Positions 36,401-51,400 of a stretch of 64,000 nt of DNA are shown piece by piece. The notes beneath the pieces were generated by a model. The model was not told the origin of the DNA, did no database searches, and saw nothing but the letters and a program-made list of their open reading frames with translations. Source of the DNA: Haemonchus contortus. Taxonomy: Eukaryota > Nematoda > Chromadorea > Rhabditida > Trichostrongylidae. The DNA is taken from contig LS997563.1 of assembly GCA_000469685.2 (NCBI GenBank), positions 41,332,468 to 41,396,467 of the forward strand. The letters are read 5' to 3'. The first letter of the stretch is position 1; each line of letters starts with the position of its first letter. Position numbers and translations under genes: made by a program.

Positions 36401-39400
36401 TCCCTGTATAGCTGAAGGTCTCGCCGCACTGCTTGTCTGCAGCTGATATTCGCTTGCAGCCTTTCGAGCTGTGTGGCGTTCTGGTCAAGCCTCAGGCTTC
36501 TTCTTGTTCTGAGAAGATCCTTCGTCGCATCTGAAATGCGACCGGAGGTATCCACTCGCGGAAGCTTAGCCTGTTCAGCACAGGAGAGGAGACCCCGAAC
36601 CAGCGCGTCGTAGTCTTCGGTCGGGTCATCCAGGACCTGCCAGTCATATCGGGACAAGACGTCATTCAGAACATCTCCGTCGTATACAGCATGCTTCGAG
36701 CTTTTCGCGCGATGTTGAGAGATCTTTTCCAGCTTGTGACTGAATCTGATCTTAGCGCGAAGGAGTCGATGATCAGAACCACTGCAGAAAGATGGTACCA
36801 CACCAACATCTAGTAAGCACCACTTTCTGTTTGTTAATACGTGGTCCAGTTCAGCATGAGTTGTACCGTTTGGAGACTCCCATGTCCAGCGGCGATGTTC
36901 CTTCTTTTGGAAGAAAGAATTTCCATGGAAGAGTCGAGCCGCGGACAGGAGTCCCGCTAGACGGTTTCCGTTCTCGTTCCTGTCCCCCATTCCGAACTTT
37001 CCAATCCTGAACTCCTCCTCTCGTGCTTCGCCAAGCCTAGCGTTGAAATCTCCAACAACGAATTTGTAAAAGGACTTTTCGTTGTGGATGATTTCCTCAA
37101 GTTGGTCGTAAAACGCATCGAGCTCTTCTTCGTCAGCTGTTGAGTGTGGAGAGTAGCAGTTGACGATAGAGATGGTCTTCATGTGCGTATGTCGTAGGCG
37201 TAGGATGGCAAAGCGAGGAGACAGGATCTCGTGAGAATCGACGAGATGGACGACAGATGGGTGCACGACGAAACCAACGCCGCCGACGTTCCGCGATGGA
37301 AGCTTTTCACCACGAATGATGAGGGTTCCATCGTTCATTCGTCGCACGTCGGTTCTCCTGCTCTTGGTTTCTTGCAGCGCAATCACATGATATTTAATGT
37401 GAGAGGCCGCATCGAGGAGCTCATGGAGAGCGGCATTGGAAGAGACTGTTCTCGCGTTATAGGTATAGAGTAGGAAACAGTCTCTGTGTCGTGTGGGGGG
37501 AGTGCTGTCATAGTCCAAAATCCAAGGCGCCCTGCGCAACCCGAGATTTCTTCGCCTCTTACCGGTTGCCATACCGTCCGGCGCCGGAGACGGCTGGGCC
37601 CAGTGTGCGGGGTACTGAGGCTGTTTTATTGCTGTTTTAGCGAGCTTGCCCCCTGGAGTCTCAAACACTGCCTTGCCAGGGCCAGTGCTGAGTCTTCACC
37701 ATCGTGGCTATAGCCATTCTGGATCAGAGGGAGCTGAGGCCTACTCTTAGCCGTTCAGACATGCAGACGTGCCGTTGAACTATTAGTTATATAGAGATGT
37801 TTATATAAATGGTAATTGAAAAAAAATGATGAAGGCTCCAACGCAAAACTCCGTCGACCAGTAGGAAATTTAGGCGAGAGTTTTCGGACCATACAAGCCG
37901 ACATCTGATGGTAGTGACGAGAGCATGTGGCAGGGCGACAGGACGCCTCCCCTTTAGTAGGCGGATATTTCCCCGAGCAAGTCCTGGTCCTTGATCCAGA
38001 ACGCGATGACTTACATTAGACGTAACGTACCGGGGCTTGCTGTGTGCAACTTAACGCGTGAGGAACGAATTCAACCGCGACCTCGGGCGGACGGATAAGG
38101 GGGACTCAAGCAAGGGGGCCGCCATCCCTCCGGTTCTTCGCACGTCTACCTGACCACAGCTTCGAACGCGAAGCGGCAAGTCGGTCAAGATGAACCCCCG
38201 CATGACTGAAGAGCACCGGAGCTTTGAATTAGAGCTTGTGATAAAATACTAAAAAACCAGAAAGAAACAGGAGTATTATTGTTACATAAACAAAACTTTA
38301 AAAGTCGGACACGCCTACAAGCCTGAACGCCACCCTCCCACCACGTTGAGGTGGTAGACCGTCGGGCGGGGGCTTAGATTACATTTTCTCGGAATTTCAG
38401 AGACGACGCCACATCCGAAGATGACCGTTTGCAGAAATGTTCATCGGCATTCAGGGATCATCTGCATTATTTGAATGGCGAAGGTGACACTACTCTCTAA
38501 TTTATCACTACGAATTGTTGACAAATCATTTTCAGCTGGGAAGGAGGCATGGGAAATCGTTATGTCGGGACTTCGTGCTATGATGGGCCATATTCACTAT
38601 CAGCGATTGGCCGACGATGGACCTAAATTGGGAGCCGTAACGCCAAAAAATCCTCTCACTACTGAGTAGGTCAACTTTTGCAAAGGATTTTGGGTTAGGT
38701 GAAGGATCGGGGGTAACGTCCTTTGTCTTCCAGCTACTTCTTAATGAACGATCCCAAAACTTCGTGGGAAGAAGAGGAATGGTTTGCATACGATCCTGAC
38801 AAATCTCGTTTTCTAATGGCTTTCAATGGATGGGTAATGAGTAGCAATCCGTTGAAAAACTTCGCTCTGCCGGATTCACAGGTCAGCTGCTCGTCCTTCT
38901 TAGGGGGTTTCTAGATCTTTTTTGTTTTTCCAATTTTTTACTTCTGCAATCTATTGTATTTTTTGTGGAAAACTTCAGTTCAAGCTCGAATCTCTTCTTT
39001 CAATGCCTCTTTTGCTACTTATTAGATCGCTTGATCTCATTTTAAATTTAATTTTCGAGAATTAAATTTTAAAGGTATACCTGCGTCGTGAACTTGTCTG
39101 TTGGGGAGATTCGATCAAATTGAATTACCGGGATAAACCTGAAGATTGCCCATTCTTGTGGCAATATATGAAGGAATATACGTGAGTTTAACAATTATGG
39201 GCTATCGGAATTCCATTTTCTTTCCACAGATTGATTTGTACTAACTATTACAAAATGCTCCCTTCTTTGGAATTATCAGAAAAAATTGTTGAAACGACTT
39301 TTCAGGGAGAAATGTGCTCGTATGTTCCATGGACTTCGTATTGATAATGCTCACAGCACCCCTATTCATGTTGCTGAGGTGAGACCTTCAGTAACAACTT

Positions 39401-42400
39401 CTAACTGACTATAGCTGAGCTCTTTTGGGATACCTTAGGGGAGCAGGATTGAAAGGTATTCAATGACGATTAGCCTCTCCTAAGAAAGAACCGAGATTGA
39501 ACACCTTCGCAAAATCACGATGGCTCTCTATTCGTATTAGTATCAATATTATTTATGAACCTATATCGTTACTTGCAAGGCTATCCGACGTTCAAGCACT
39601 TTTGTAAACCCGGATCTCCGTTTAACTTCAGACGGTCGATCTCAGAAATGCATTCGGCTAAGTCGGCTTGAGCTAGTTTCGGTGTCGGATAGCTCTTTAG
39701 TAGCGACGCATTGTGCCACTGCCTCGACTATTTGGCACTAGACAGCATAGCAGAGCGCAAGCGTAACCTCCTCCCCCTAGTTTAAATTTTCCTTACTAAT
39801 TATAATATTACTGAATTTAATAATTTGGCCTATGAATTTCTCCGTTTTTTCTAGCTCTGTTGTGTTTTCCTATAATGTGTTGCTGATGGCGCATTTCAGT
39901 GCATAATAAAAAAAATAAATAAATAGTTGGTAGTGATTCCTACCGACTGTCTGCAACTGCTGAGCGATTTCTATTTATGAAGCTCTTCTCGGAGCCATTT
40001 TTAATCAAACAACAGAACTAACAAATCAGTTCGTAATGCATATTTCCAGTACCTCCTACTGGCAGCACGTGAGATTCGACCTGATATCTATGTTTTCGCC
40101 GAATTATTTACTGGTTCTGAAGAAAGCGACAATATGTTTGTGAATCGCTTGGGTATTTCGTCGCTTATAAGAGGTACATACCGTTGTATCCATGCAATTG
40201 CTTTCACAAATCTTAGCATAAGGCCAATAGCATGGCGCAATGGCAATATCGATCATGTATTCGCTGTTTTTGGAAAAGAAAGCTAGATCTTTCATTTAAA
40301 ACCGTTTTACGTTTGTGCTCGTGATGATCATTTCGTAGCGATTCTTCCGATTTGTTGTTTTCAGAGGCCCAAGCAGCATACGATAGTCACGAGCAAGGAA
40401 GACTAGTGTACAAGTTCGTTACCATCTGTTTATTCTTATTTATTCAAACTTTAGGTTGTTTATTTTTGCTCCTATTTAGACATCGTAGCTGCAATCAATC
40501 TAAAAATTAATTTTTTTCAAATTATCTAAACCATTTTTTACTCCTTCGAATGGAGTTGGAGAGTGAGACGCCCAAAAGGGACGGCTTAACTCTAAAAATT
40601 GAAATTTCGAATTTTTAAACTACTTGTTTGATTATTTATTTATTTTTTGATGGCTTGCCGCTATCTGTTCTTGTTATATTTTGTTGTTTTGCTTATCTTA
40701 TTTACTGTTTATCATCTATTATTTGTTCTTTATTTTTCCTGTTTTTCATTTCAATTGCTGTTTCCTATAGATACGGTGGCGACGTCGTGGGAGCAATGAT
40801 CCAGAAACCAGTACGACCTGCACCGCAATCAGTTGCACATGCCATTTTCCTTGATCAAAGTCATGATAACCCATGTCCCATTGAGGTAACTAGTTATCAT
40901 TACCATTTCTAACCATTAATCCGATAATATCTCAATTTCAGTCTCGATCGGTATACGATTTGTTGCCTACTGCAGCTATGGTTTCAATGGCATCATGTGC
41001 TTCCGGTTCTGTTCGGGGCTATGATGAACTTGTCAGACATCAGGTCAGTAGCTATTGAAAGTCTTATCCGATAGAAGAGCAGACATTCTGGAAATCCCTT
41101 GAAGTCTTGTCTCAGGCTCTCTGGAATCTATGTTTTACAGTAGGTACGGCTGAATTGCTCACAAAAAGATTCTTTTCTTGATGGCTCAATGGAAAAATTT
41201 TTTCCTTCTCCCCTTGGGTGGAAAACACTTCATCTTTTGCCCTGTTGATCAGGAACTTTTCCAAGATTATTCTAGTTTATTGGATTTGTATCAGGGCATC
41301 TATGTAAGAAAGCATTATAAATAAGTAAGTAAACAAATAAAAATAATTGGACTTTTGGGTAAATGTTCCGAAAGGGTAGAAAGCAAATCATTTTGTATCA
41401 ATCCACGAATGAAACGAGTGTTGCGATGAATCCACTGAAGAATAGATTCAATAATTCTCGAAAATAACTAATTTGATCAAAATGCGACTCTGGATTACCA
41501 TTCACCCGAAACCTCCTACATTCAGATCCATGTTGTAAAAGAAAAACGTCCATATGCAAAGTGGGGAAGTGAGACGACTTATAACACTGGGATAGTTGAA
41601 GCTCGACGTATTCTCAACGATTTGCATCTCACATTGGCCAGAGCAAATTACACACAGGTCAGTTCCAGATGAATATCTACTGCTTGAAATCTAATTTTGT
41701 GGGCCAGTTTTTTTTTCAAATCTCAACTGAGCCTTTTGCAGGTTTTTGTGGACCAAATGAGCCCCGATGTTGTTGGAATAACGAGGCATAATCCGATCAC
41801 CCACGATACCGTATTCATTGTAGCTCATACGGCATTCAATAAGCATCATATCAACAAGGATCGCGTCTATTTGAAGAATATCCCGATTGGAGGTCAGTCC
41901 CAGTGAAGTGTCTAGACGAAATAAATTAGTGTCTTTGTAGGTATTCTGGAAGATATTCTTTTTGAAATGCGAATCGATGAGGAATCTCCCGAATGGAACC
42001 CAGGTTTGTCAAGTCATTCTCTAGCAGCAGGAAAAAAGAATGAAGGGGAACTGAGTCTTCAGCTGTTTGAACTATTTTTCAAAAAACTGTTATTAGGACT
42101 TTTTGGCTAGTTGATTTTGGGTTTCATAGCAAGAGCTGAACTTTTCACTCCCACCGTGCTCAATCGGAGACATGACCTAAGCGGAGTAGCATGGCATAGC
42201 GCTTAATGGGTATACAGCCGACTAATTCATTAGAGCTGACTGGCCCCCACGTCCTTTCTTGGCACAGGTTTCCTTTTCTGGGTGAAAAACAGAAGAAATA
42301 AAAAATAGAGGAAATTTTCGAAAGTGTGATTGAGAAAATAGGGAAATTGAGCGGTGGAAGTGAGTGGGAGAAGAATGCTACTGAGGAACTGCCACCTATC

Positions 42401-45400
42401 ATAAATCACAGAACGAAGCGATGAACGCTCCGTCTGAAGTTTTACTCGCTACTCTAGTCGCAAAATCAAATCCAATTGAAAAGGGAAATCCATTTAAAAA
42501 GGCTTGAGAATATATGTTCGCACTTGTTTATATACATGTGGCTTCTGTAGTTTAGCCTGAGAATTGCGACGGCTTTCTTTTTCAGAAAATCCAGACGTCC
42601 TCACTGGACTCACCAACTACAAGGTCCATATTCGTCAGTATGTTCCGCCAGAGAAAGCCAAAATGTGCGTCGTCCATGGGAACGTGAATGGCTTCATCGA
42701 GCTGACAAACTTCCCAAGTGGTTCAGTAATCGGGTTCAGGTTTGTGATAGAAAGATTTATACTTTGTGAGATAACCTGCTAAAAGCCTCATGTAGGGTTC
42801 GTTTGACGGAAAATGCCCGCACTTCCATTGGTACAATCAGAGCAGTGATCGCAGGAAATGCGGAACTAGAAAAAGGTCCGCCATTCTCCAGAAACGACTA
42901 CAGTACTCTCCCACATCATCCCTGACTGGGAGGTTCTCTATTGTTTTTGCAGAACTGGCATTTGTACTCGACTCGATAACGCTGCAAGACTTCAATCGTC
43001 TGTTCTTCATGACCGATGCTGAGGAAAGGGTTACAGTGGGTCATGGCACTTACTACGTCCCACGCTTCGGCCAACTGGTCTACTGTGGATTACAAGGTAG
43101 GAGAGTTTTCCTAGGTGGGTTTCAGATGGTCTTACTCAACTATTTTTCCAGGTCTGATTCCTCTACTAAACCAGATTCGGGTCAATAATGACCTTGGACA
43201 TCCATTATGTGCCAATCTTCGCGATGGTACTTGGCTATGTGAATACGTCTCTGCACGACTGGAAAGGTATCCCGGCTTGATCTATGTGAGTAGTTCTTTT
43301 GACTTCTGTGATACATTTCACCAAAGAAAATTCATGCCACGAACTAGGTGGCCTCGGCTAAATTGGGCTTTCCTGCATGAATGGCTTAGTCTCATAGCTA
43401 TCTGGTTCTGGTGGACCGGAATACGCTGGTCCTGCTGGAAAAAATAGGACTTGCGTAAAAAAAGGTGAAAGAGGAGGAGCAAGCATTTTTGTAATAGGAA
43501 TTAGAGTACAACGATAGTGGAGGGAAGCGGAGGGGTGCATGTACACCACCTGGGTAACACATTATAATCACTCCATGCACGGACTGTAAGCGCAGCGGTT
43601 TAACCGCTGATTATTACCCTGACTGGTATGTAGAAGTCCTAATGGGATCAAATGTCGCCTTCTACGGGAACTTTGCTGTGTCCTCACTACCGCCCCATTT
43701 CAGGTCTCACAATTCTTCGGATGTATACTCGCTTTTCTGGAGAATATACCTTACTATCTTCGCCCATGCTACTTCGAAGCCGTCATTTCTTATCTGTACA
43801 AGCAATGCAGATTATCGCTGTTGAACCGGTTAGCAAGGTGAGTGAAAATGTTACTATTTCATTGAACTCCCGTAGGTTTCCTATTCAGAAATATTCACAC
43901 CTCGTCTCCACTGGTTCGATCTCTGGCCGTTTCGTCGGTATCGTTCGTGGGCTATGTCCCGAATGCAGATTTGGCTCCTTTACCACCTTCCCTAAGATTG
44001 GAAGATGAACATCCTTCGTCGATTGCAGCCGGTATGCATAGACTTACGTATACATATAGCTACTTCAGAAAAATGTTCTGGTCTAGTGATCCTCAAAAGG
44101 TGGCCAGCCGATGTGCAAGTTAGTGCTTTTATCCTCCCAAACAAGCCTAGTGACCAATCCCGAAGGGATAAAGGGCTTGCTCAATCACATATCGATACTG
44201 GACTCAAACCCGTCACCATGCGTGTGTGATGGTGCGCCTACTGACACTATGCCATCTCCGCCACCTACACCTACATGTTGAGCGGCTAAAAAAGCCTATT
44301 TGAACAACTTCGCAATGGGTGGGCTTCAAATGATCTGACCACCGACCTGAAGCCGGCGGCAGTTGTAGCCCACACCGGTCGAAGAACGGGGCAAGTTCAT
44401 TAGTTATGGCCTGGCTTTCCGGTTCATTTTGGGGTTTTTCACTATTAGTCTGTTGCCTCTCTACACTCTGATTTCGTAGCTCCTCCCTCCCACTTTCCCA
44501 TACCCATACTCTATGACTTGAATGTTGTGGGCATAGTGATGCTCTCCAGAGGTATAGCTACTCAGATCCTCTCTGGATCGTTTTACCCATAATATCTGCT
44601 TGGGATTGCCTTAGACGATTACCCATACGACTTTGAATATATCCTGTTCTCACTCCTTTCCAGTTCGATTTTTATGGCTAACTTAAAGAGTATGTGTAGA
44701 AGCGGTGATACGATTACGGAAGATTTGTAAGAGTTTCTTACAGGATTACCACATTTCGCTGTTGGTATCTGGCGTAATTGGGGACGCGACACATTCATCG
44801 CTCTTCCTGGATGTTTACTTGCAACCGGACGATATCATGACGCTAGGTGAGTATGGAAGTTTTTAGAGAATTTTCAGTGAATTTTGTACTTATTCGAGTT
44901 ATTGTTTGGCTACTTCAGAAATGTAATCCTTTCGTATGCTGGAGCTTTACGACATGGATTAATTCCAAATTTACTTGCTGAAGGCAAAGGTAGGTACTTC
45001 TTAGGCAGCTGCACTTTTGTATTCTGTAGTAGGCCATCCAACACTAACTGGAGGTGAAGATACTCACAGGGGAGTGGGAAAAGTTGTCCCCTCGTCCTGA
45101 GATTTTTGTTCCCTTCAGGTGCAAGGTACAACTGCCGTGATGCGGTTTGGTTTTGGTTGTACTCGATTGAGCGTTACGTAAGAGAAGCTCCAAAAGGCCA
45201 TGAAATCCTTCACTATCCAGTCCGACGAATTTATCCCCACGACGATACGGTGTTTGGAGAGGATCACAGGGTTAATGATTACAATGCTTATATTACTTTG
45301 TTATCTGCTCATCGAATTGAATTTTGCTCGAATATTGGTTTTCAAACGTAGTCGAATTCAGGAAGAACCACTGATCAATGTGATAGTTGAAGCTTTGCAA

Positions 45401-48400
45401 CGACATTTTTCTGGAATCGACTTCAGAGAACGAAATGCAGGACCTGAAATTGATGAGCATATGAGAGATGAAGGTTGATATTTGTATTTTCGCTTTCTTT
45501 CTCAAGAAGTGGATTTTAGCTTACTTTAGAGAGTTTGTGCGAGCTTACTTTAGGGAATTAGCGCATGATCACAACGGGTGGCAAGTATCATTTATAGGGA
45601 TGAAACATCAGCTTCCCCACTTCGTAATGGGGATTGGTCCTGTCGGGAATTTACCATCTTTTTGAAGTCCCTCGATTTTTTCTATTATCCTGATTTCTCT
45701 GCAGAGCGGAGTGCCAATAGGTCATTTTCTTATTACATCATAGGATAATATGAACCGGGAGTAACCCATCCGGGATCTTCAAGCATGTGAGATCTCTAGG
45801 ATCGCATTTCAGTTACCAGTTATTCTAACTGCGTATTCGGTCAACGAAAAGAAAAAAGTTTACATGGAAGACGTACGTATTCGGTCAACGAAAATAAAAA
45901 AGTTTACATGGAAGACGCAAACGTGCATTCTGAGGAACATCACGTTGATATTCCGCTAGGATACATGCATGCGATTCCCTTCACGTTGCAAACCAAATTC
46001 AGGACCCCTTCCAGAAAGTCTAATCGAATCCCAAGACTTTTAGACCTAACCTGAAATGCTTTTGGTTGTCTTCTATTTTGACTGTCTCCAGTCGTTTTAC
46101 TTAAGGATTCAATGTCAAAGTTTTCGTGGACCGCGCCACTGGATTTATTCATGGAGGAAATCGATGGAACTGTGGGACATGGATGGACAAAATGGGAAGC
46201 AGTGACAAGGTGATTCCAACTCTAAGCGCCTTCCTTTATTAAATCAATGTTCAATACATTCTGTCTTCCTCATAAATATAACATCACTAATCACGAGCTC
46301 CCACCACTAATTACACCATCTGACTGGCTTATTGCATGGCCGTTCACTTTTCTCAATCCCAGATTTCAGTCAAAGGCATGGCGCATTCAAAAACTATTGG
46401 TTGATGTTGGGCTTTTCCACCAAGGGTTGTTTGCGCCAAAATGGTTCCGAGGTGGCCCTCATATTTTGAGTTGATGAGGACTTCAAAACGCTCCATGGAC
46501 CAGATTCCCACGTGGAATCTCTGTTATACTTGAAATCGGCGACATGTCTGTCTATACCATGTTGGAATTGCAGTTCCACTTGCTCACGCGCCCTGACCCA
46601 ACGGAGCAGCCCATGTCACAGTTCTACTTCTTCTTCTATTGTGATTTCTTGAAATTCATGGGTTTTTTCAGGCCGGCAATCGAGGAGAACCAGCAACTCC
46701 ACGTGACGGAGCAGCCGTTGAAATACAAGCGTTAGCCTATAAGATACTGCAGTCGATGTCAGAATGGGTCAATGCTGGCTTCATAGACAAGTCAGGAGTC
46801 TCCTGTGGTCAGTTTTTAAGCTTACTTGGATCATAGCTACAGCAGGCTGTGAACGTTTCATAATTACAGTTAGATGTATGGTCAACTTATAGAAATTACG
46901 ATAAAAATTCGTTAGGAGAGGATAAAGAAAACTATTAATCGCGGGAATTTGAGAGTGAGAAGGCTTATCGTACTTTCCCTGAGCTCATTCTTTGATTTAT
47001 GAATGGAACTTTCCGCCGAATTTGGTGTTTTTTCTCTACTCGAATTCCGGCTGTTTTATAAGAGATGGTTTGCCTTGTTTGCGCGAAGAAAATAGAGGGC
47101 ATGCTTACCGAGGGGTGGGATTTTTAGGTCTGCTGAGGATTTCAAGCTCTTCTCTTCAAGCATTACACTCTTTGAGAAGTAATGTTGGCTGTTGTGGAAA
47201 TGTGTCATAGTATACGGATTCATCTAATACACTGCGGTGCCCAATAGATCGTACCCCATAAAAAAAACTAGTCAACAAAAAAAACACCCAAAATTCGATC
47301 AATCCGTTATTTCCGATGGGGTTTAGGTCCTGGCTGCATGCTGGCCATAAGAATAACGGGCTGTTATTGGACTACAAATAGGATAGAGTACTCCGCGCAG
47401 CGTGAATCGAAGTGTTGTCTTGCATAAAGACGTAGTTCTTGTTGGTGTTCTTCTTGATGAATGGCATCGTTTTCCCAAAAAGTGACGGGTAGTCATGTCT
47501 TGCCATTTTACAAGACTCGGATTGAATATCAACGGTGCCGTCGCTACAACACGCTCCCCAGACCATCAACGAGAAGCCGCCGAAGTTCCTTCGGGACATG
47601 AGTAGTGGTTCTCTTCGTAGATCGCGCCAATACGAGTGGTTTCCATCTAGCTCATCTCCGTTGAGTTTTCCCTCCAGAAAAAAAAACAACCTGAAAAAAA
47701 GTCAAAGATAGAAAACTCAAATTTCTCATAAAGCTAAGCAAGTTTCAAAAACACACCTTCGTCCAATCTCTGTTCATCTCATTCCTACCGAAGAAGAGCC
47801 GTTCCTCTCGATGACTCGGTATCAGCCGAGTCATCGAGAGAGCGGAACTTTATCTTCTGGGACTATGTGGTCCGATGACTTCAGAGCGCGAGCAACAGTC
47901 TTTTAGAAACCGAAATCCCACAATCTGCAGCTAACTCCCTCGCAGTTCTCGTAGAGTTTGATACCATATTGATCAACTCAGTCCTTCAAGTCTCTCTGAT
48001 CACTATATCATCCATTTTTTGGTGCGCAGTTATACTGATTTGCCCAGAATGTTCAAAACTTTTTAGCTTTCCAAGTCGATATTTTACAGCAACATACCTT
48101 CAGGAGACGAATCCTGGACATGGTCGGAATGGGCAGAGAAGATCAAAAAGAATTTCGAAGAGCAGTTTTACATTGGCGAGGAACACAATAGCGAAAACTT
48201 TGTGGAAAATGTCGAACCCGTATCAAAGTATGTAAATCGAAAGAACATACTGAAGGACACAGTTGGCTCTTCTCTCGAATTCACGGATTATCAGCTTAGA
48301 TGCAATTACGTCGTGGCTTTGGCTGTGGTAAGTTTTTCAGAGTTACCTTTCAATAGCAATCCATATTTAATTGAGTGGAAGGCATACTCCCCGATTACTT

Positions 48401-51400
48401 TCTTTCGTATTATGATCTTACGAGTTCAATTCTGACTTTAATGGATTCCTTTTATAAGGTAGAAATTTTGTTAATCTCGAGTGAAAATTTCTCCTGTTCT
48501 CAGCGGAATCGGCCTATTTCGTCAAACTACTCCCTTAACATAATTTCAATTTAGCCATAATTACGACCGCATAACTACGAAACCCATGACTAACATCTAA
48601 GTGCCATGTTAGTTCTTGATTGAAATAACAACAACCAAGAAACTAGAATTTTATCTTCGGAATTTCAAGTCTGATACCATACCCGTTGCTCTTTAAAGGA
48701 ATATACTGCTCGAAGTTAATTCTTCTTTTGAAATGAATTAATTTATAGTACTTCATACGTTGTTCGTTTGAAAACTACAAAAAATGAAACGTTCTATAAA
48801 AATAATACTAGCATCTTCACTGTTATCGACTAGATGCAAAACCTACGAAGCTCTTCGAAAGGATTCGTGGACATAATCGATCTCCCGATCGGCCGTCAAG
48901 TGCTACAAAAAATAAAAATCTGCAAATGAATAAAAAAAATCTATGTCAGACCGTGAAGTCCTCATGTAAAGAGGTTTCCATGAAAGGCATCACTCTTGAC
49001 ATAACTATTTATGTATGCCACTCTGATATGTTCGAATTTTCAAAGTAGATTCTGCTACTGTCACATTTTAGGGACGTGTCTTTGTGATATGTTAATGGAA
49101 TAATAGAAATTATGTCAGGCTCCTACACTGATTGATTGTCACAAAGCCTGGCATGCACTGGACATGGCCCGGGAACATCTTTTGGGTCCGCTAGGAATGA
49201 AGACTCTAGATCCGAGGTGAGGTGTGGGTTGGTTGAATTCGCAAAGAAAGTGTTTCATCCAAAACCACATATAGCGAATGAGATCTCTTTCAGCGATTGG
49301 GCTTACAATGGCGATTATAATAATAACGACGATGGGTTGAACAAGATCACGGCGAAAGGATGGAATTACCACCAGGGACCGGTAAGAGATACAATGATTC
49401 TTTGCTTCTATTGGGTTGTAACATAAGTTCGTAGAGTTTTGTGTTAGCGTCATTTTACAACGATTCGCTTTGTTTTTCGTGAAGTGTATATATTCATTCG
49501 AAAGGGCTCTTTCTTCTCTATAAAAAGGTATTATTCGTTTTTTTTTTTTGGGTAATCTAGTTGTACGTCTTTTTTCGGGCTCAGAATTGGAATATGCGGG
49601 AGGAGAAAATCGGCATTTTCGACATCCGCTTTTCATCGAGGTCAATAAGCAGCCGAAGCCGCTCGGGACATATGCAGTGTGTACAAGAAAGGTGTCTTAG
49701 GTGTGTCTCTGGGTGGCCCCCGGAGAGACACCGAAGCCGAGAGTCAAGCAAGACCTTCACTCGAAAAAGGTCATGATTTGCGTTTGGTGAGAGTGAAAAG
49801 GCATGGTGCACTGGGAAATGCTCCAACGAAACGCCACTGTCGACAAGGAGGTCTACATTGCCCAGCTAAACCGTGTTGGTGAGGCTATTCGGCTGAAAAG
49901 ACCCGATAGACAAGGTAAGGTCATCTTGCTCCACGACAACGCCAGGCCCATAATGCCTAAGTCGTCAAAACAGCACTCCAAACGCTTGAAATAGTGGTTC
50001 TTCAGCATCCACCGTGCTCTCCGGATCTTGCACCTACCGACTACCACCTTTCCGCTCTCTGTCAAACCAAATGAGGAGTGTTACCTTCGATGGCGAAGAG
50101 GTTGTAACATAAGTTCGTAGAGTTTTGTGTTAGCGTCATTTTACAACGATTCGCTTTGTTTTTCGTGAAGTGTATATATTCATTCGAAAGGGCTCTTTCT
50201 TCTCTATAAAAAGGTATTATTCGTTTTTTTTTGGGTAATCTAGTTGTACGTCTTTTTTCGGGCTCAGAATTGGAATATCCGGGAGGAGAAAATCGGCATT
50301 TTCGACATCCGCTTTTCATCGAGGTCAATAAGCAGCCGAAGCTGCTCGGGACATATGCAGTGTGTACAAGAAAGGTGTCTTAGGTGTGTCTCTGGGTGGC
50401 CCCCGGAGAGACACCGAAGCCGAGAGTCAAGCAAGACCTTCACTCGAAAAAGGTCATGATTTGCGTTTGGTGAGAGTGAAAAGGCATGGTGCACTGGGAA
50501 ATGCTCCAACGAAACGCCACTGTCGACAAGGAGGTCTACATTGCCCAGCTAAACCGTGTTGGTGAGGCTATTCGGCTGAAAAGACCCGATAGACAAGGTA
50601 AGGTCATCTTGCTCCACGACAACGCCAGGCCCATAATGCCTAAGTCGTCAAAACAGCACTCCAAACGCTTGAAATAGTGGTTCTTCAGCATCCACCGTGC
50701 TCTCCGGATCTTGCACCTACCGACTACCACCTTTCCGCTCTCTGTCAAACCAAATGAGGAGTGTTACCTTCGATGGCGAAGAGGTTTTTAAAAACTGGCT
50801 CAACAACTTCTTCGACACCAGATCGGCCGATTTTTGGCGAAACGGCATCAACAAGATGATCGAGAGATTGGAAGAGATCGCAAACAGTAATAGGAGGATA
50901 CATCAATGATTGATTTATTATTATAATTATTGTTTTTTGTAAAACAAATCTTTGTGAAAAAACTCTACGAACTTATGTTACAACCCAATAAATTTCGTGT
51001 GCGTTGTGATCTTTATGCGATCCGTAGACACCTTCAACACCAACACAACAAGAGTTTATTAGAAACAAAGACAAAAGAAAAAGAAGTTAGAGGGGCTGGA
51101 CGGGTGGAAACAGACGATCCGGAGCGCTGAAAGCGATGCGATGGCCACTATGGCCTGAAGCGAGGAGGAAGATCCTTTAGATTGGCGACAGACCTCGGCC
51201 CCCGCTGCCTGTCGAATGAAACCCATCGGGGTCTGCTCTAGAATCCCATCTGATCATATGCTACGTGTGACCACTTTCTATTTATTTATTCAGTTTTCAT
51301 TTTACCAATCAAGTAATTCACTGAAACAATTCTTGTAACTTACTTTTTTCTTATAAAAAGTACATGCAAGAATGTACAAAGAAAAATTGTACATATTGTA

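Noticed and set aside
49139..49645. 168-codon minus-strand frame
   Set aside because: It overlaps two debranching enzyme exons and the mariner inverted repeat antisense. It is a shadow frame.
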